A stretch of DNA of 64,000 bases from JAOABV01 sp039801465 (GTDB lineage: Bacteria; Hydrothermota; Tepidihabitantia; Tepidihabitantales; CAIPLT01), in contig JBDRUT010000004.1 of NCBI GenBank assembly GCA_039801465.1, positions 1-64,000 of the forward strand, given 5' to 3'. Under the pieces are notes generated by a model. It saw only the letters and a program-made list of their open reading frames with translations, made no database searches and was not told where the DNA came from. A program made the position numbers and the translations under genes. This document shows positions 44,782-54,932 of this stretch, in pieces (position 1 is the first letter of the stretch; every line of letters begins with the position of its first letter).

Positions 44782-47592
44782 TCAGCGTACAATCACCATC
44801 TTTCGTTTTGCGACAAAATTTCCTGCACGTATTTCATAAAAGTATATACCGTCAGAAATCTTATCGCCTTGCTCATCACGACAATCCCATATTGTATTAT
44901 AAGACCCGGGCTCGGCCGTCTCATTTATCAGTGTTTTGATACATCGTCCAGTAGCATCAAAAATAGAAATTTTGACATCTGATTTTATCGGTATTTGCCA
45001 CGATATGTTAGTTAGTCTTTTGAATGGATTGGGAAAATTTTGATTCAATGCAAAAGCATCTGTAAGATAATATGGCTCACTTTGAGTATTGTTTCCGCTT
45101 TTGACTCTTTGTACATAGAGAAATTGTTCGATTATATTATTTGTTATAATCGAATCAACACCTCGTCTCATTTCAATCCAACTCGTCATCTTAAACCAAC
45201 CTGAATCCGTGGGTGTCAAATTGGGAAATACAATGCAAACATAAGTTCTAGGATTTAAGGTTTGGTCAGTGGATTTGTTATAGATTGATTTATTGTTCTT
45301 AATTCGGGTAATTTTTACTTTTGTTCTTATTTGAGCATTAGGGCCAAAAGTTGAATTAGAAGCAACTAATACCGGTGTATAAGTTCTACCATAAACCAAA
45401 GTCTCATTAGAAACCACAGATGCGCCATATAAGAAACCTACGTAATTCGTTTGAACATCAAAATAACAAGCCTTGACTGTAAAAACTTTCTGTAGACTAT
45501 TGTTTCCTAAATTCTGGTCATTTCCCTTTTTAGCTAAAACCTTAATTAAATGAAATGTTGGTTCGTTAATCCAATGAATATCTGACCACTCAGGATTCCA
45601 AGCCTGTAAACTGACATTATTTGAACCAGGATTTAATAAAGATACTATTGAGTTTTCATAAACCAAAACTGAATCTGATGGGTTAAGTGATATTTGACAA
45701 AAACTATCAAGGTTGATTCGATAACGCCAAATTCTAACATCAACAGTGCAAATTTCTGGGCCAGTATACATGCCGTTATTGTTAATTATCATTGTTGGCA
45801 GTAATTGTCGATCACTAATTATAGTATCTTCTGGTTGAGTAATTAAAGAAATTGCTATATCGTGATAAGCCACAGTCAATGTTCCAAACTTAGTATTATT
45901 AGAACTATCAATATCGCCTATAAGCATAGTATAGCACTTAGTCTGGTAATTGCCGGTAGATGCTATCCAATTTGTAAAACTTATTGTATCAATTTCGCCT
46001 TTAGCGAGAGAAATTACTATTGAATCAGTATAGACATTGCCAATCTTAAAGATCACAGGGAAAATTTCGTTAGCGCCCCCAAGATTTTGAACGACTGCTT
46101 TGGGTACAACATTAGTTCCTGAAGTAATAGTTCCTATTGGAGCAAGAATTTCGTGGACACAAACATCATGACCAGTGATTACGTGAACATTTCCTTCGTA
46201 CGGCTTGCAATTACAAGTAGTTGCAGTTACTGACATTAAACCTACATTTTGAGGACTAATTGAAAAAGTGGCTCTTCCTTCTCCATTAGTATAATTCGTT
46301 ACATAAATTGTACTGTCCATCGTCAAACAAACCAGAACATTATTTAAGGGATAACCATCTTTGGTTATTGTAACCGTAAAAGTTTGTGAACCAGTATTAA
46401 TTATTGTATCGTGGGTTACAGTGAGCGTCTTAGGTAACGCTGTCCATAGATGCATTTCTGGGTCTCCTAATAAGTTCCATTCCATATAGGCAACAGAACA
46501 AGCCGTTGCATGTTTAGGATATCCGAGCGTAAACAGAGAGCAACAAGACAGAGCTGCATCTTGAGCTTTTCTTGCTGCCTTGCCTAAGATATATTCTGAG
46601 TCTTGTGTGATTGCTTTGAAAAAAGCGATAGATGCAGCATTTCGCCAAAATGTTTGTTCCTTGGCAAAACCTGCATGATAATGGGTAGTAGTGCCGAAAA
46701 ATGCTGACGAGCCTTTAGGAATTGATACATTTCCTGATTTTCTTACCCAACGATTTCCTGCAGCGGTTTGGGGTTCCGGATACGTTGGTAAACTATCGGG
46801 AAAGAACATCGTTCGACAAGTCGGTGAAAAAACTACAGTCGGCATAGAGTCGTTATTTATTCGTAAGGGATTTACAGCGAACGGATTATTCCAATTATCT
46901 GTGGTCGAGAGCGTGCTCCCTCGATAAACCAGAAATCCTCGTCCTTTTTCCACTGAATCTTCGACGGCAGTGCTATCCGCACCTTCTGAAACAAATAACT
47001 TATCCACTTGATTGAATCCATGGGCGTACAGTAATCCAGCAATTGTGTTGATTGCTGTTATATAACAACTATCATAAAGAGAATTATTTTCTCGAACATC
47101 TCTTGCTACGCCTGTCGCCTTGATGAACCAATCACTGTTCTTTACCCTGCATTGTTCGTAAGCAAGAATTTTATTAACAATAATTGAACATTGAACTGCA
47201 GTGGAACATGGAAGTCGCCCAAGATAAATATCATTTTTATATTCACTATCATTAGTCGTATCTGCATACCATTGATCAGTCCATGTACCGCAATTGGGAT
47301 AATAAAGACTCCACGACGGAAAATATTTCCCTAAAGGAATAAAACTTTGTTCGCCAACTAAAAGTACATATGGTGCTTGATATTTTATAATTGTGTCTTT
47401 GATTGAGGACGGACTCATTCCGCTCGGAACTCTAACAATCGTTGTTGCTAATCCTTTTTTATGTTTCCATTGTGCTAAAGGTTTAACTGCATCGTAAAAA
47501 TTATTATGGGTTATTATCAGATATTTAGTATTTTCTGCGATAATATATGAAATACCTACAAGTATAAGAATACTGATAAATACTTTTTTCAT
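44782..47592 (-). CDS. Secreted C25 (gingipain-like) protein with FlgD/Por-type tail
   Basis: The 936-aa exported protein: signal peptide (MKKVFISILILVGISYIIA), C25 domain (20-400) with YVLLVGEQSFIPLG, DIYLGRLPCST and VVFSPTCRTMFF, CARDB-like domains (about 480-800), and the C-terminal module FALNQNFPNPFKRLTNISW and SDGIYFYEIRAGNFVAKRKM, typical of surface or secreted proteins sorted by a Por-like system. As in its paralogue, the catalytic His-Gly is Arg-Gly (LVYRGSTLS). The first 400 residues of both proteins are closely similar, so this is a local duplication; it lacks the kelch repeats. Confidence 0.84.
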   Translation of the reverse strand: MKKVFISILILVGISYIIAENTKYLIITHNNFYDAVKPLAQWKHKKGLATTIVRVPSGMSPSSIKDTIIKYQAPYVLLVGEQSFIPLGKYFPSWSLYYPNCGTWTDQWYADTTNDSEYKNDIYLGRLPCSTAVQCSIIVNKILAYEQCRVKNSDWFIKATGVARDVRENNSLYDSCYITAINTIAGLLYAHGFNQVDKLFVSEGADSTAVEDSVEKGRGFLVYRGSTLSTTDNWNNPFAVNPLRINNDSMPTVVFSPTCRTMFFPDSLPTYPEPQTAAGNRWVRKSGNVSIPKGSSAFFGTTTHYHAGFAKEQTFWRNAASIAFFKAITQDSEYILGKAARKAQDAALSCCSLFTLGYPKHATACSVAYMEWNLLGDPEMHLWTALPKTLTVTHDTIINTGSQTFTVTITKDGYPLNNVLVCLTMDSTIYVTNYTNGEGRATFSISPQNVGLMSVTATTCNCKPYEGNVHVITGHDVCVHEILAPIGTITSGTNVVPKAVVQNLGGANEIFPVIFKIGNVYTDSIVISLAKGEIDTISFTNWIASTGNYQTKCYTMLIGDIDSSNNTKFGTLTVAYHDIAISLITQPEDTIISDRQLLPTMIINNNGMYTGPEICTVDVRIWRYRINLDSFCQISLNPSDSVLVYENSIVSLLNPGSNNVSLQAWNPEWSDIHWINEPTFHLIKVLAKKGNDQNLGNNSLQKVFTVKACYFDVQTNYVGFLYGASVVSNETLVYGRTYTPVLVASNSTFGPNAQIRTKVKITRIKNNKSIYNKSTDQTLNPRTYVCIVFPNLTPTDSGWFKMTSWIEMRRGVDSIITNNIIEQFLYVQRVKSGNNTQSEPYYLTDAFALNQNFPNPFKRLTNISWQIPIKSDVKISIFDATGRCIKTLINETAEPGSYNTIWDCRDEQGDKISDGIYFYEIRAGNFVAKRKMVIVR

Positions 47593-47644
47593 TATAGCCC
47601 CCTATATTTTAAATCTGACGATAATCTGGACTATTCTAAATAAA

Positions 47645-48739
47645 TTATTCAATTCGAATCGGCATTAAAAGATAAATCTTCTCGATTTCGGCTTGTGCTG
47701 ATGCCGGTTTTATAACTCCAGCGGCAAGCGGATTTAAGAGTTCCATTACGACTTCATCACTATCAATATGTCTTAGAACTTCCAAAAGAAAATCGACATT
47801 AAATCCAATTTTCAAATCGTCACCTTCGTAATTAGCATCAAATAATTGCGTGGTTTGACCGATATCTTGAGTTTCCGCAAAGATACTTGATTCTTTTGCC
47901 GATAAATTTAAGACAACCAGCCGTCCGACCGGGTGAGCAAAGACGGCAGCTCGGCGTAATGCGGCGGTGAAATTTGCCACATTAGTTTGCATACGAAACG
48001 GATATTGTTTTGGCATAATGCGTTCGTAATCTGGATATGGACCTTCAATTAAACGCGTAATGATTGTAGTATTGGGGAAAACCAATCCAATTTTTGCTGG
48101 GTCAACACTAATGGTTACTTTATCAACACCTTTGGGAAAGAACGCAAAAACTTTGGGAGCAATAATTGCTTCCAATTTACCACCATACTTACCTTTCTTT
48201 TTAGCGAATGCCAAACGATAACTATCAGTGGCTACCATTCTAGTCTCGGTCGCGGACACTTTCCAATACACGCCACACATTGCTGGACGACTTTCATCTT
48301 TACTGGTTGCAAAACTCGTTGCCTTGAAAATTTCTTCTAAAGTTGTTAAAGGAAACTCGAGTTTATTATCTTTAGGAAGTTCAGGAACTTCAGGAAATTC
48401 TGTCGGGTCTAAGCCTAAAAAGATTGATGTGCTACCTTCGGCTTCTAAATATACTTTGCTATCTTTTAGGGTTAAAGTCAATTTGTCCGCAGATAATTCT
48501 CTTACCGCCTCTAATAACTTTTTTCCAGATACAATCACTTTGCCCGCCTTACCTTTTTCAGATAAAGATAAGTGTTTTTCTACATAAGTATCAAGGTCAG
48601 TTGCTTTAATAATTAAACTCTCGCCCGTGCTTTCTAAAAATACATTTTGTAAAACCGGATATGAAGTTTTGGTCATTATGATCTGGACAACATTACTTAA
48701 ACTCTCCTCGAACAGTTCTTTCTCAATTACACATTGCAT
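47645..48739 (-). CDS. dnaN: DNA polymerase III beta sliding clamp
   Basis: Ring-shaped processivity clamp. Seen: MQCVIEKELFEESLSNVVQIIMTKTSYPVLQNVFLES, LGLDPTEFPEVPELP, the middle ATDSYRLAFAKKKG, PYPDYERIMP and the C-terminal YLLMPIRIE. I start it at ATG 48739 because GGAGG lies just upstream; an upstream in-frame ATG (48757) lacks one. It has 364 aa, normal. dnaA and gyrB are not adjacent, so it is away from the usual origin cluster. Confidence 0.95.
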   Translation of the reverse strand: MQCVIEKELFEESLSNVVQIIMTKTSYPVLQNVFLESTGESLIIKATDLDTYVEKHLSLSEKGKAGKVIVSGKKLLEAVRELSADKLTLTLKDSKVYLEAEGSTSIFLGLDPTEFPEVPELPKDNKLEFPLTTLEEIFKATSFATSKDESRPAMCGVYWKVSATETRMVATDSYRLAFAKKKGKYGGKLEAIIAPKVFAFFPKGVDKVTISVDPAKIGLVFPNTTIITRLIEGPYPDYERIMPKQYPFRMQTNVANFTAALRRAAVFAHPVGRLVVLNLSAKESSIFAETQDIGQTTQLFDANYEGDDLKIGFNVDFLLEVLRHIDSDEVVMELLNPLAAGVIKPASAQAEIEKIYLLMPIRIE

Positions 48740-48966
48740 AATTCCTCCATAAACCAATCATAGTGCAAATAAAAGATATGACCCTTCATGATAAAATTTT
48801 ATAAAATTCTCTAAATGAATCTTTTTGTTGTTGAAATTCATCATTTCGTGTCCATTCCCTATAATAAAATTAGGTAACCGGTGCTTAGCAATAATAATGA
48901 ATTTTTAACAAGAGAACTCTTTTCTAATAAATTGACGAGCCAACCAAAAAGATTAATCATTAACTA

Positions 48967-48994
48967 ATAATAATCACGGGATAATGGATGTCAA
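48967..48994 (-). promoter_or_regulatory. Putative promoter of dnaN
   Basis: On the minus strand, TTGACA (48994-48989), 16-bp spacer, TATTAT (48972-48967). It would leave a leader of about 220 nt before dnaN. Confidence 0.5.
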
Positions 48995-49108
48995 GAGTGA
49001 ACATTGAATAAATCAACGAAAGTCGATCTTACTATTGAATTCACTGTAATTTTCCCCATATCTATTATCTTTTCAGTACTACTCTTTCGGAACTTTCAAT
49101 CTTTATCC

Positions 49109-49136
49109 TTGACAAATCGTCAAAAGGTAATAAAGT
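49109..49136 (+). promoter_or_regulatory. Putative promoter lying on the adhesin-like gene start
   Basis: TTGACA (49109-49114), 16-bp spacer, TAAAGT (49131-49136), five bases before ATG 49142. Initiation about 7 nt past the -10 would coincide with the start codon, giving a leaderless mRNA. Confidence 0.5.
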
Positions 49137-49141
49137 AAAGT

Positions 49142-52100
49142 ATGCAAAAACTAAAAACAACTATAAAGTTAACTTTTTTATTTTTTATACCAATAATCTT
49201 AAATTCAATACCGCTAAATGAAAGTTTTACCGGTACAACATTCCCACCGTTAGGATGGAAAGTGATAAATAATGACGGTGGCGCACAAACTTGGGAAAGA
49301 TACACCACTAATTTTTATACTACTCCGGCTTGTGTTTCATCAAGATATGAAGGTCCAAGCCTACGCAATGATGATTGGTTGATAACACCGAGATTAAAAT
49401 GTAGCGAGATGACTTATGATACACTTAAGTTTTGGTATCGTAAGTCAACTGCGATGGGTAACCCTGAAAGTTTGGAAGTTAGATTATCGACTACCGGAAA
49501 CAATATTGATGATTTTACAATTCTCCTTTGGGGTAATAAATTCACAAACACCAGTTATATCTTAAGAACTATTTCACTTGATACATTTGATGGTCAAGAA
49601 ATTTATATTGCATTTGTAAATAAAGGTCTATATGGAGACAGAATTAATCTTGATGATATTACAGGCCCGGAGATTAAAGAAATCACGGGAATAGGAATAG
49701 ATGCGATTTTGTCACCAGGTATTTCTTTTTTAATGAGACCATTTGGTGCGAATTTTCACCCGCAAATAAAAATTAAGAACTATAGTAATGAAATAAAAAG
49801 AAATATTGTTATGATATGTTCGATTGTTGGACAAGGTTCAGTTTTACATTTTGAAAATATAAAATATCTTGATAGTCTTTTAATTGATAGTTCAAAAGTC
49901 ATTACTTTTGATTCCTTTGTGCCAACAGTTGCTGAATTATGCACAATAAAAGTTAGAGTTTTAGTTCCTAATGATACAAACCCATTAAATGACCAACGGA
50001 CTCGTTTAACTCAAATGATTAAACCATATTTCACTGGTGGACCTGATGCTGGTTATGCATATTGGATTGATTCTGATACCATTGGTGGGCCTGTTTATGA
50101 TTGGATAGATATCTCAACGACTGGTTCACCATTACCAACTGGTGATATAAATGTGAGTGGACCAATTCCAATAGGCTTTACTTTTAATTTCTATGGTGAA
50201 CCAATGACTGATTTCTATTATTCAACTAATGGTTTTATAAGTTTTAATGAACTATCTCTTTCGTACAATACCAATCCAGCAATTCCTTCTCAAGAATTAC
50301 CTAATAATATCATCGCACCTTTCTGGGATGATTTGAATATCTTAAACGCTCGACACAAAACTTTTGATTTATCGCCTATTAAATATAAGATAATTCAATG
50401 GAAAGGTATGGTTATGAGTGCTGGTGTTACTCGCGACACAGTTGAATTTCAGGTAATTCTCTACGAAAACGGCGACATAGTTTTTCAATATAATCGTTGT
50501 GCGAATTTTTACAATTTAGGCCTTGGTCAATCAGCAACAGTTGGCATTGAAAATTCTAATGGCACAATTGGTTTACAATATCTTTATAATGGCGTGCCTC
50601 AAGGAAATTTATTGAGCGCGGGCAGAGCAATTCGGTTCTCACGCTATAGTCATGATGTTTCAGCAGATTCAATACTTATAACTTCTCAAATCGGATATGG
50701 CGATACCATCTCACCGAGAGTTCTTATTAAAAATCTGGGCACAAAAACTGAATCTTTTTACACATTTCTAAGAATTGAAAACAGTAAAGATATAGTCTAT
50801 TTAGATTCAATAGAGATTATCAATATGGCACCCGCAACATCCTGCACAGTCAATTTTCAAAATTGGATTGCTAATCAATTTGGGCTATTTACTGTTATTG
50901 CCTGGGCAAAATTGGATTCTGATTATATAAGGAGTAATGATTCTTGCCGGAAAAATATTGAAATAACACTTCCAATCCCCGCTTTATTGTTTCCATCTAA
51001 TAATCTATTTACTAATAATACCAATATAACATTTGACTGGACTGATGTTAATAATGCAACACAATATAATTTAAAAGTAGTAGATTTGCTTGATACGATA
51101 ATCTCTACTTCTGAATGTGGACCGATTAGTTTTAATGAAGGTACATATCTTTGGCAAGTGCGTGCAGGAGCAAATAGTCACTGGGGACATTGGAGTGATA
51201 CTTTTAAGTTTACAATTGATACCACACCGCCACCAGTTCCGATATTAGTAAATCCAATACCAAATTGCACACTCTCTCTGGTATATGCGAATTTTATTTG
51301 GCGAAAAAGCCTGGCTGCTTGTGAATATAACCTTTTAGTTATCAAATCAGAAGACACTTTATTAAATTTACTGACAGCAGATACTTTTTATCTATCAATT
51401 CGTCCTTTACCTGTTGGCGAATATCATTGGTCAGTTAGATGTCAAGACCTTGCTCATAATTGGTCAGGTTTTGCTCCATTTTGGCAATTTTTTGTCGATT
51501 ATCCGATTTGGCAAAGAAAAGCTGATATTCCTGATAGCAACAGTCTCAAACCAGTAAAAGATGGCGGTTGTCTTACCAGTGATGGAAATAGAATCTATGC
51601 ATTGAAAGGTAATAATACTCAGGATTTTTATATCTATGATATTGCCAATGACAAATGGTCTATTAAATCACCAATACCATTTTTATTAGGGATTCAGTTG
51701 TAATAAAAAGAAAAGTTAAATCTGGGTCTGCTCTGGTCTATGCGGATGGCGTTATCTACTGCCTTAAAGGAAATAATACTAAAGAATTTTGGAAATACGA
51801 ACCCGCTCTTGACACTTGGATTTCTTGCCAATTAGCGCCTTGTATAAAGCCTTTTAAGGATGGTTCAAGTTTGACCTTTTATAATGGTAATATTTATTGT
51901 TTAGTTGGCGGTAGTAAAGAACTGGAGTTTCTGAAATATAATATTTCTCAAAACATATGGGAACCACTTGCTTCTATGCCTAAAGGAATACACAACCGAA
52001 TTTTTAAGGCTGGTAGTTGCATTGCTTATGGTGGGAATAATAAAATCTATGCACTTAAAGGTGGGGCAAGATATAATGAGTTTTATTGCTATGATATTTC

Positions 52101-52764
52101 TGAAACCACTTGGACCGAAAAAGAAAGTTTACCATCTTGGGCTTTGGGTAAAAGATATAAGGTTAAAGCAGGTGGTGCAATGGCTTATGATGGCTCAAAT
52201 ACGCTCTATGCAATCAAAGGCAATAAATGTCAAGAACTTTGGGCTTATAATACTATTTCTGGTCATTGGCAGTTTCAAGACACAATACCCAAATTAAATA
52301 AAAGAAGTCTTCCGAAAAATGGTGCCGGCTTAACTTTTGCTAATAATCGGTTATTCATAATGAAAGGCAATCGGACCCGAGAATTCTGGGCTTACATTCC
52401 ACAAAACATTAATGCGAGTCATTTCGAGTTAAGTAAGGAAAATACTCAATCGGGCACGACACAAAATCGGCAATTAATAGCACAAGAAGGAAAACACCTT
52501 TCAAAGAACATCCGAAGCGGATTCCAATTTAATAGAATAAAGACAATATCGGGCATAAGCAAAATCATTTATCTCGCAAACGGGAAAACAAAAGTTAAGA
52601 TTGATAAGAAGTCAGAGCCAACCACAGTTTTAATTCGGCTGTATGATATCCAAGGTCGGTTAGTAAAATCAATGCGCACAGGAATTTCTGCTAAAAGTTC
52701 AGATTTAGAATTATCTTTAGATGGATTATCAAAAGGAATTTACTATTTAATAATTTCTCAGTAA
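49142..52764 (+). pseudogene. Secreted cleaved-adhesin/kelch protein with a frameshift
   Basis: The first frame (49142-51703) has a signal peptide (LKTTIKLTFLFFIPIILNS), a cleaved-adhesin domain (about 25-180; ESFTGTTFPPLGWKV, DDWLITPRL) like those in gingipains, further Ig-like or beta domains and Kelch repeats beginning near residue 800. It stops at 51703. A frame open from about 51686 continues SVVIKRKVKSGSALVYADGVIYCLKG through kelch repeats to a sorting tail (IRLYDIQGRLVKSM, KGIYYLIISQ) at 52764. One extra T in T5 (51680-51684) would restore a single product of about 1207 aa. It is therefore a one-base frameshift, from mutation or error. Confidence 0.8.
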
Positions 52765-52895
52765 AATCTAAGATAGAAATTATCTTAATGATTATTATTT
52801 TCGAACTATACAACAAAATCTGAGAACTTATGCATACACTCAATGATATTTAAGTTATTTTTACTTTGTAATTTTAATTAGTTTGACAGAGAAAT

Positions 52896-53258
52896 ATGCA
52901 AAGAGGACAATTTGAAGAATTTGTGCTTCAAGCCTTAGAAGATTTACCAGAATTTTTCAAAAAGAAATTAGAAAATGTTAGCATTATTATTGAAGATGTA
53001 CCATCTTTAGATATTCAAAACAAGTTAAAAAAAGGAAGATTTGGCATCTTAGGACTTTATCAAGGTATTCCTTATCGAAAGCGCGGTTTCTGGTATGGCA
53101 ATACTTTACCGGATAGAATTATAATTTATCAGAAACCAATTGAAAACATTGCTAAAACTGAAGAAGAAATTAAAGATTTAGTGCGCAAAGTTGTGATGCA
53201 CGAAATTGGACATTATTACGGTTTATCCGAAGAAGAATTAAGAAAAGCCGGAGTGTAA
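52896..53258 (+). CDS. Zincin-like metallopeptidase family protein
   Basis: The 120-aa protein of the small metallopeptidase family often annotated as zincin-like (PF06262 type). Seen: N-terminal FEEFVLQALEDLPEFFKKKLENVSIIIED, GLYQGIPYRKRGFWYG, PDRIIIYQKPIE and the zinc motif VVMHEIGHYYGLSEEEL (HExxHxxG-like: HEIGHYYG). The function is poorly known; proteolysis in the cytoplasm is suspected from the motif. It lies 78 bp before hslV. Confidence 0.9.
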   Translation: MQRGQFEEFVLQALEDLPEFFKKKLENVSIIIEDVPSLDIQNKLKKGRFGILGLYQGIPYRKRGFWYGNTLPDRIIIYQKPIENIAKTEEEIKDLVRKVVMHEIGHYYGLSEEELRKAGV

Positions 53259-53336
53259 ATATGATAAAATACAATTACCGGATAAATTTATTTATTTTAG
53301 AACCATAACTTTTTATATATTATATAGGAGGTGAGT

Positions 53337-53873
53337 ATGACTAAGTTCATCGCGACTACCATTATCGGTCTCAGAAGAGATGGTAAATGTGCGATGGCAA
53401 GTGATGGCCAAGTCACTTTTGGCGACACGATTGTCAAAGAAACTGCTAAAAAAATACGAAAAGTATATAATAATAAGATATTAGTTGGATTTGCTGGCTC
53501 AGCAGCAGATGCGTTTACTTTATTTGAGCGATTTGAAAATAAACTTGAAGAATACCATGGTAATCTTCCCCGAGCCGTAGTTGAATTAGCCAAAGACTGG
53601 CGACAAGATAAAGTGTTACGACGACTTGAAGCCTTACTGGCAATTCTGAGTCAACAAAACAGTTATATTGTTTCAGGGTCCGGAGATGTAATTGAACCAG
53701 ATGATGGCATAGTTGCAATCGGGTCAGGCGGACCAATTGCATTAGGTGTTGCACGGGCATTGACTAAATATACTAATCTGGAACCAAAAATAATTGTTGA
53801 GGAAGCCATAAAAATTGCTGGCTCAATTAATATTCATACTAATCAAGAAATTACAATTGAAACAATTGAATGA
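53337..53873 (+). CDS. hslV: ATP-dependent protease peptidase subunit HslV
   Basis: Proteasome-like peptidase that works with the HslU ATPase. Seen: MTKFIATTIIGLRRDGKCAMASDGQVTFG, where the catalytic Thr is the first of TTIIG after a six-residue propeptide, then NNKILVGFAGSAADAFTLFERFE, GDVIEPDDGIVAIGSGG and a late helical segment. I use ATG 53337; GTG 53331 overlaps the AGGAGG binding site. It has 178 aa, typical. No hslU follows: the next gene is cas6, so the ATPase partner must be elsewhere. Confidence 0.94.
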   Translation: MTKFIATTIIGLRRDGKCAMASDGQVTFGDTIVKETAKKIRKVYNNKILVGFAGSAADAFTLFERFENKLEEYHGNLPRAVVELAKDWRQDKVLRRLEALLAILSQQNSYIVSGSGDVIEPDDGIVAIGSGGPIALGVARALTKYTNLEPKIIVEEAIKIAGSINIHTNQEITIETIE

Positions 53874-53978
53874 GACTAAAGATACATACTCAAAACAAGG
53901 CCATTTTGAAAGAAGTAAATGTAACGACTGACTCACTGTATGAAGATACTATATAGAATTGATTTATACTCCTGAAAC

Positions 53979-54006
53979 TTGACATTAAATATTTAGTTTG
54001 TATCCA
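53979..54006 (+). promoter_or_regulatory. Putative promoter lying on the cas6 start
   Basis: TTGACA (53979-53984), 16-bp spacer, TATCCA (54001-54006; weak -10), five bases before the cas6 ATG at 54012. Same geometry as the promoters at 49109 and near rpmH. Confidence 0.45.
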
Positions 54007-54011
54007 ATACA

Positions 54012-54932
54012 ATGAAAGTTGCCTCTTTAGAAATAATCTATAAGACAATTGAACAATTAACTTTATCCCATTTTCAAGGTTCAATCATACGGGGTGCCTT
54101 TGGCTATGCATTTAGAAAAATTATCTGTCCGATTAGAGACAAACAATGTGTAGAATGTATCTTAAAAACAAAATGTGTTTATGCTTATATCTTTGAGACA
54201 CCAAGACCTGAAGACTCTCAAATTATGCGCAAATACGAAACTATTCCCAGACCGTTTATCTTTGAACCGCCCGTTAAAAATAAACAAGAATATCAGCAAG
54301 GAGAAAAATTTACCTTTGCACTAACTCTGATTGGTAAAGCAATTGATTACTTACCTTATTTTATTTATGCGTTGGATGAGATGGGTAAAAATGGCTTGGG
54401 AAGAAATCGGGGTAAATTAGAATTGCTTTCAGTAAAACAAGGCAAACAAATAATTTATGATGGTGAACACAAAAAAATTAAAGGTCAGATTAAAATCAAA
54501 GAATTAGCAATAAACAAACCGCGAAAACCTGTAAATGCGATAAGAATAAAATTTCTCACTCCTTTTAGAATTGTTTATGAAGGTAAAGTTGCACAAAGTC
54601 TCGATTTTCACATCTTGATAAGAAGTCTTTTACGGCGGATTGGATTATTATCTTACTTTCATTCTGACGAACCTTATGGCATTGACTTTACTAATTTAAT
54701 TTCTAAAGCAGAAAAGGTTAGAACATTACATTCAGACTTAAGATTACAAGACCAGTTTCGATTCTCAACAAGACAACATCGTAGAATACCAAGTGCGGGT
54801 ATGATTGGTGAAATTACCTATCAAGGCGACTTGACAGACTTTATTCCCTACCTTAAAATAGGCGAAATGGTGCATCTTGGCAAAGGAACAGTATTTGGCA
54901 TGGGAAAATATAAGATGGAGGTAATTGAATGA
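54012..54932 (+). CDS. cas6: CRISPR pre-crRNA processing endoribonuclease Cas6
   Basis: Cleaves the repeat-derived transcript into crRNAs. Seen: N-terminal RAMP fold with FQGSIIRGAFGYAFRKIICP, a Cys cluster (CVECILKTKCVY, about 46-57), PRPFIFEPP, the central LDEMGKNGLGRNRGKLEL, and the C-terminal Gly-rich HLGKGTVFGMGKYKM. At 306 aa it belongs to the larger Cas6 family with the Cys motif (PF10040-like). It overlaps cas10 by 4 bp and so shares its operon. The catalytic residues cannot be assigned with certainty. Confidence 0.88.
   Translation: MKVASLEIIYKTIEQLTLSHFQGSIIRGAFGYAFRKIICPIRDKQCVECILKTKCVYAYIFETPRPEDSQIMRKYETIPRPFIFEPPVKNKQEYQQGEKFTFALTLIGKAIDYLPYFIYALDEMGKNGLGRNRGKLELLSVKQGKQIIYDGEHKKIKGQIKIKELAINKPRKPVNAIRIKFLTPFRIVYEGKVAQSLDFHILIRSLLRRIGLLSYFHSDEPYGIDFTNLISKAEKVRTLHSDLRLQDQFRFSTRQHRRIPSAGMIGEITYQGDLTDFIPYLKIGEMVHLGKGTVFGMGKYKMEVIE

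Larger units (their letters stand above)
48758..49141. other. Intergenic between divergent genes
   Basis: About 380 bp between dnaN (minus) and the adhesin-like gene (plus). It holds a putative promoter for each direction, listed separately, and near 49015-49030 a diverged copy of the dispersed palindrome. No ORF. Confidence 0.6.
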
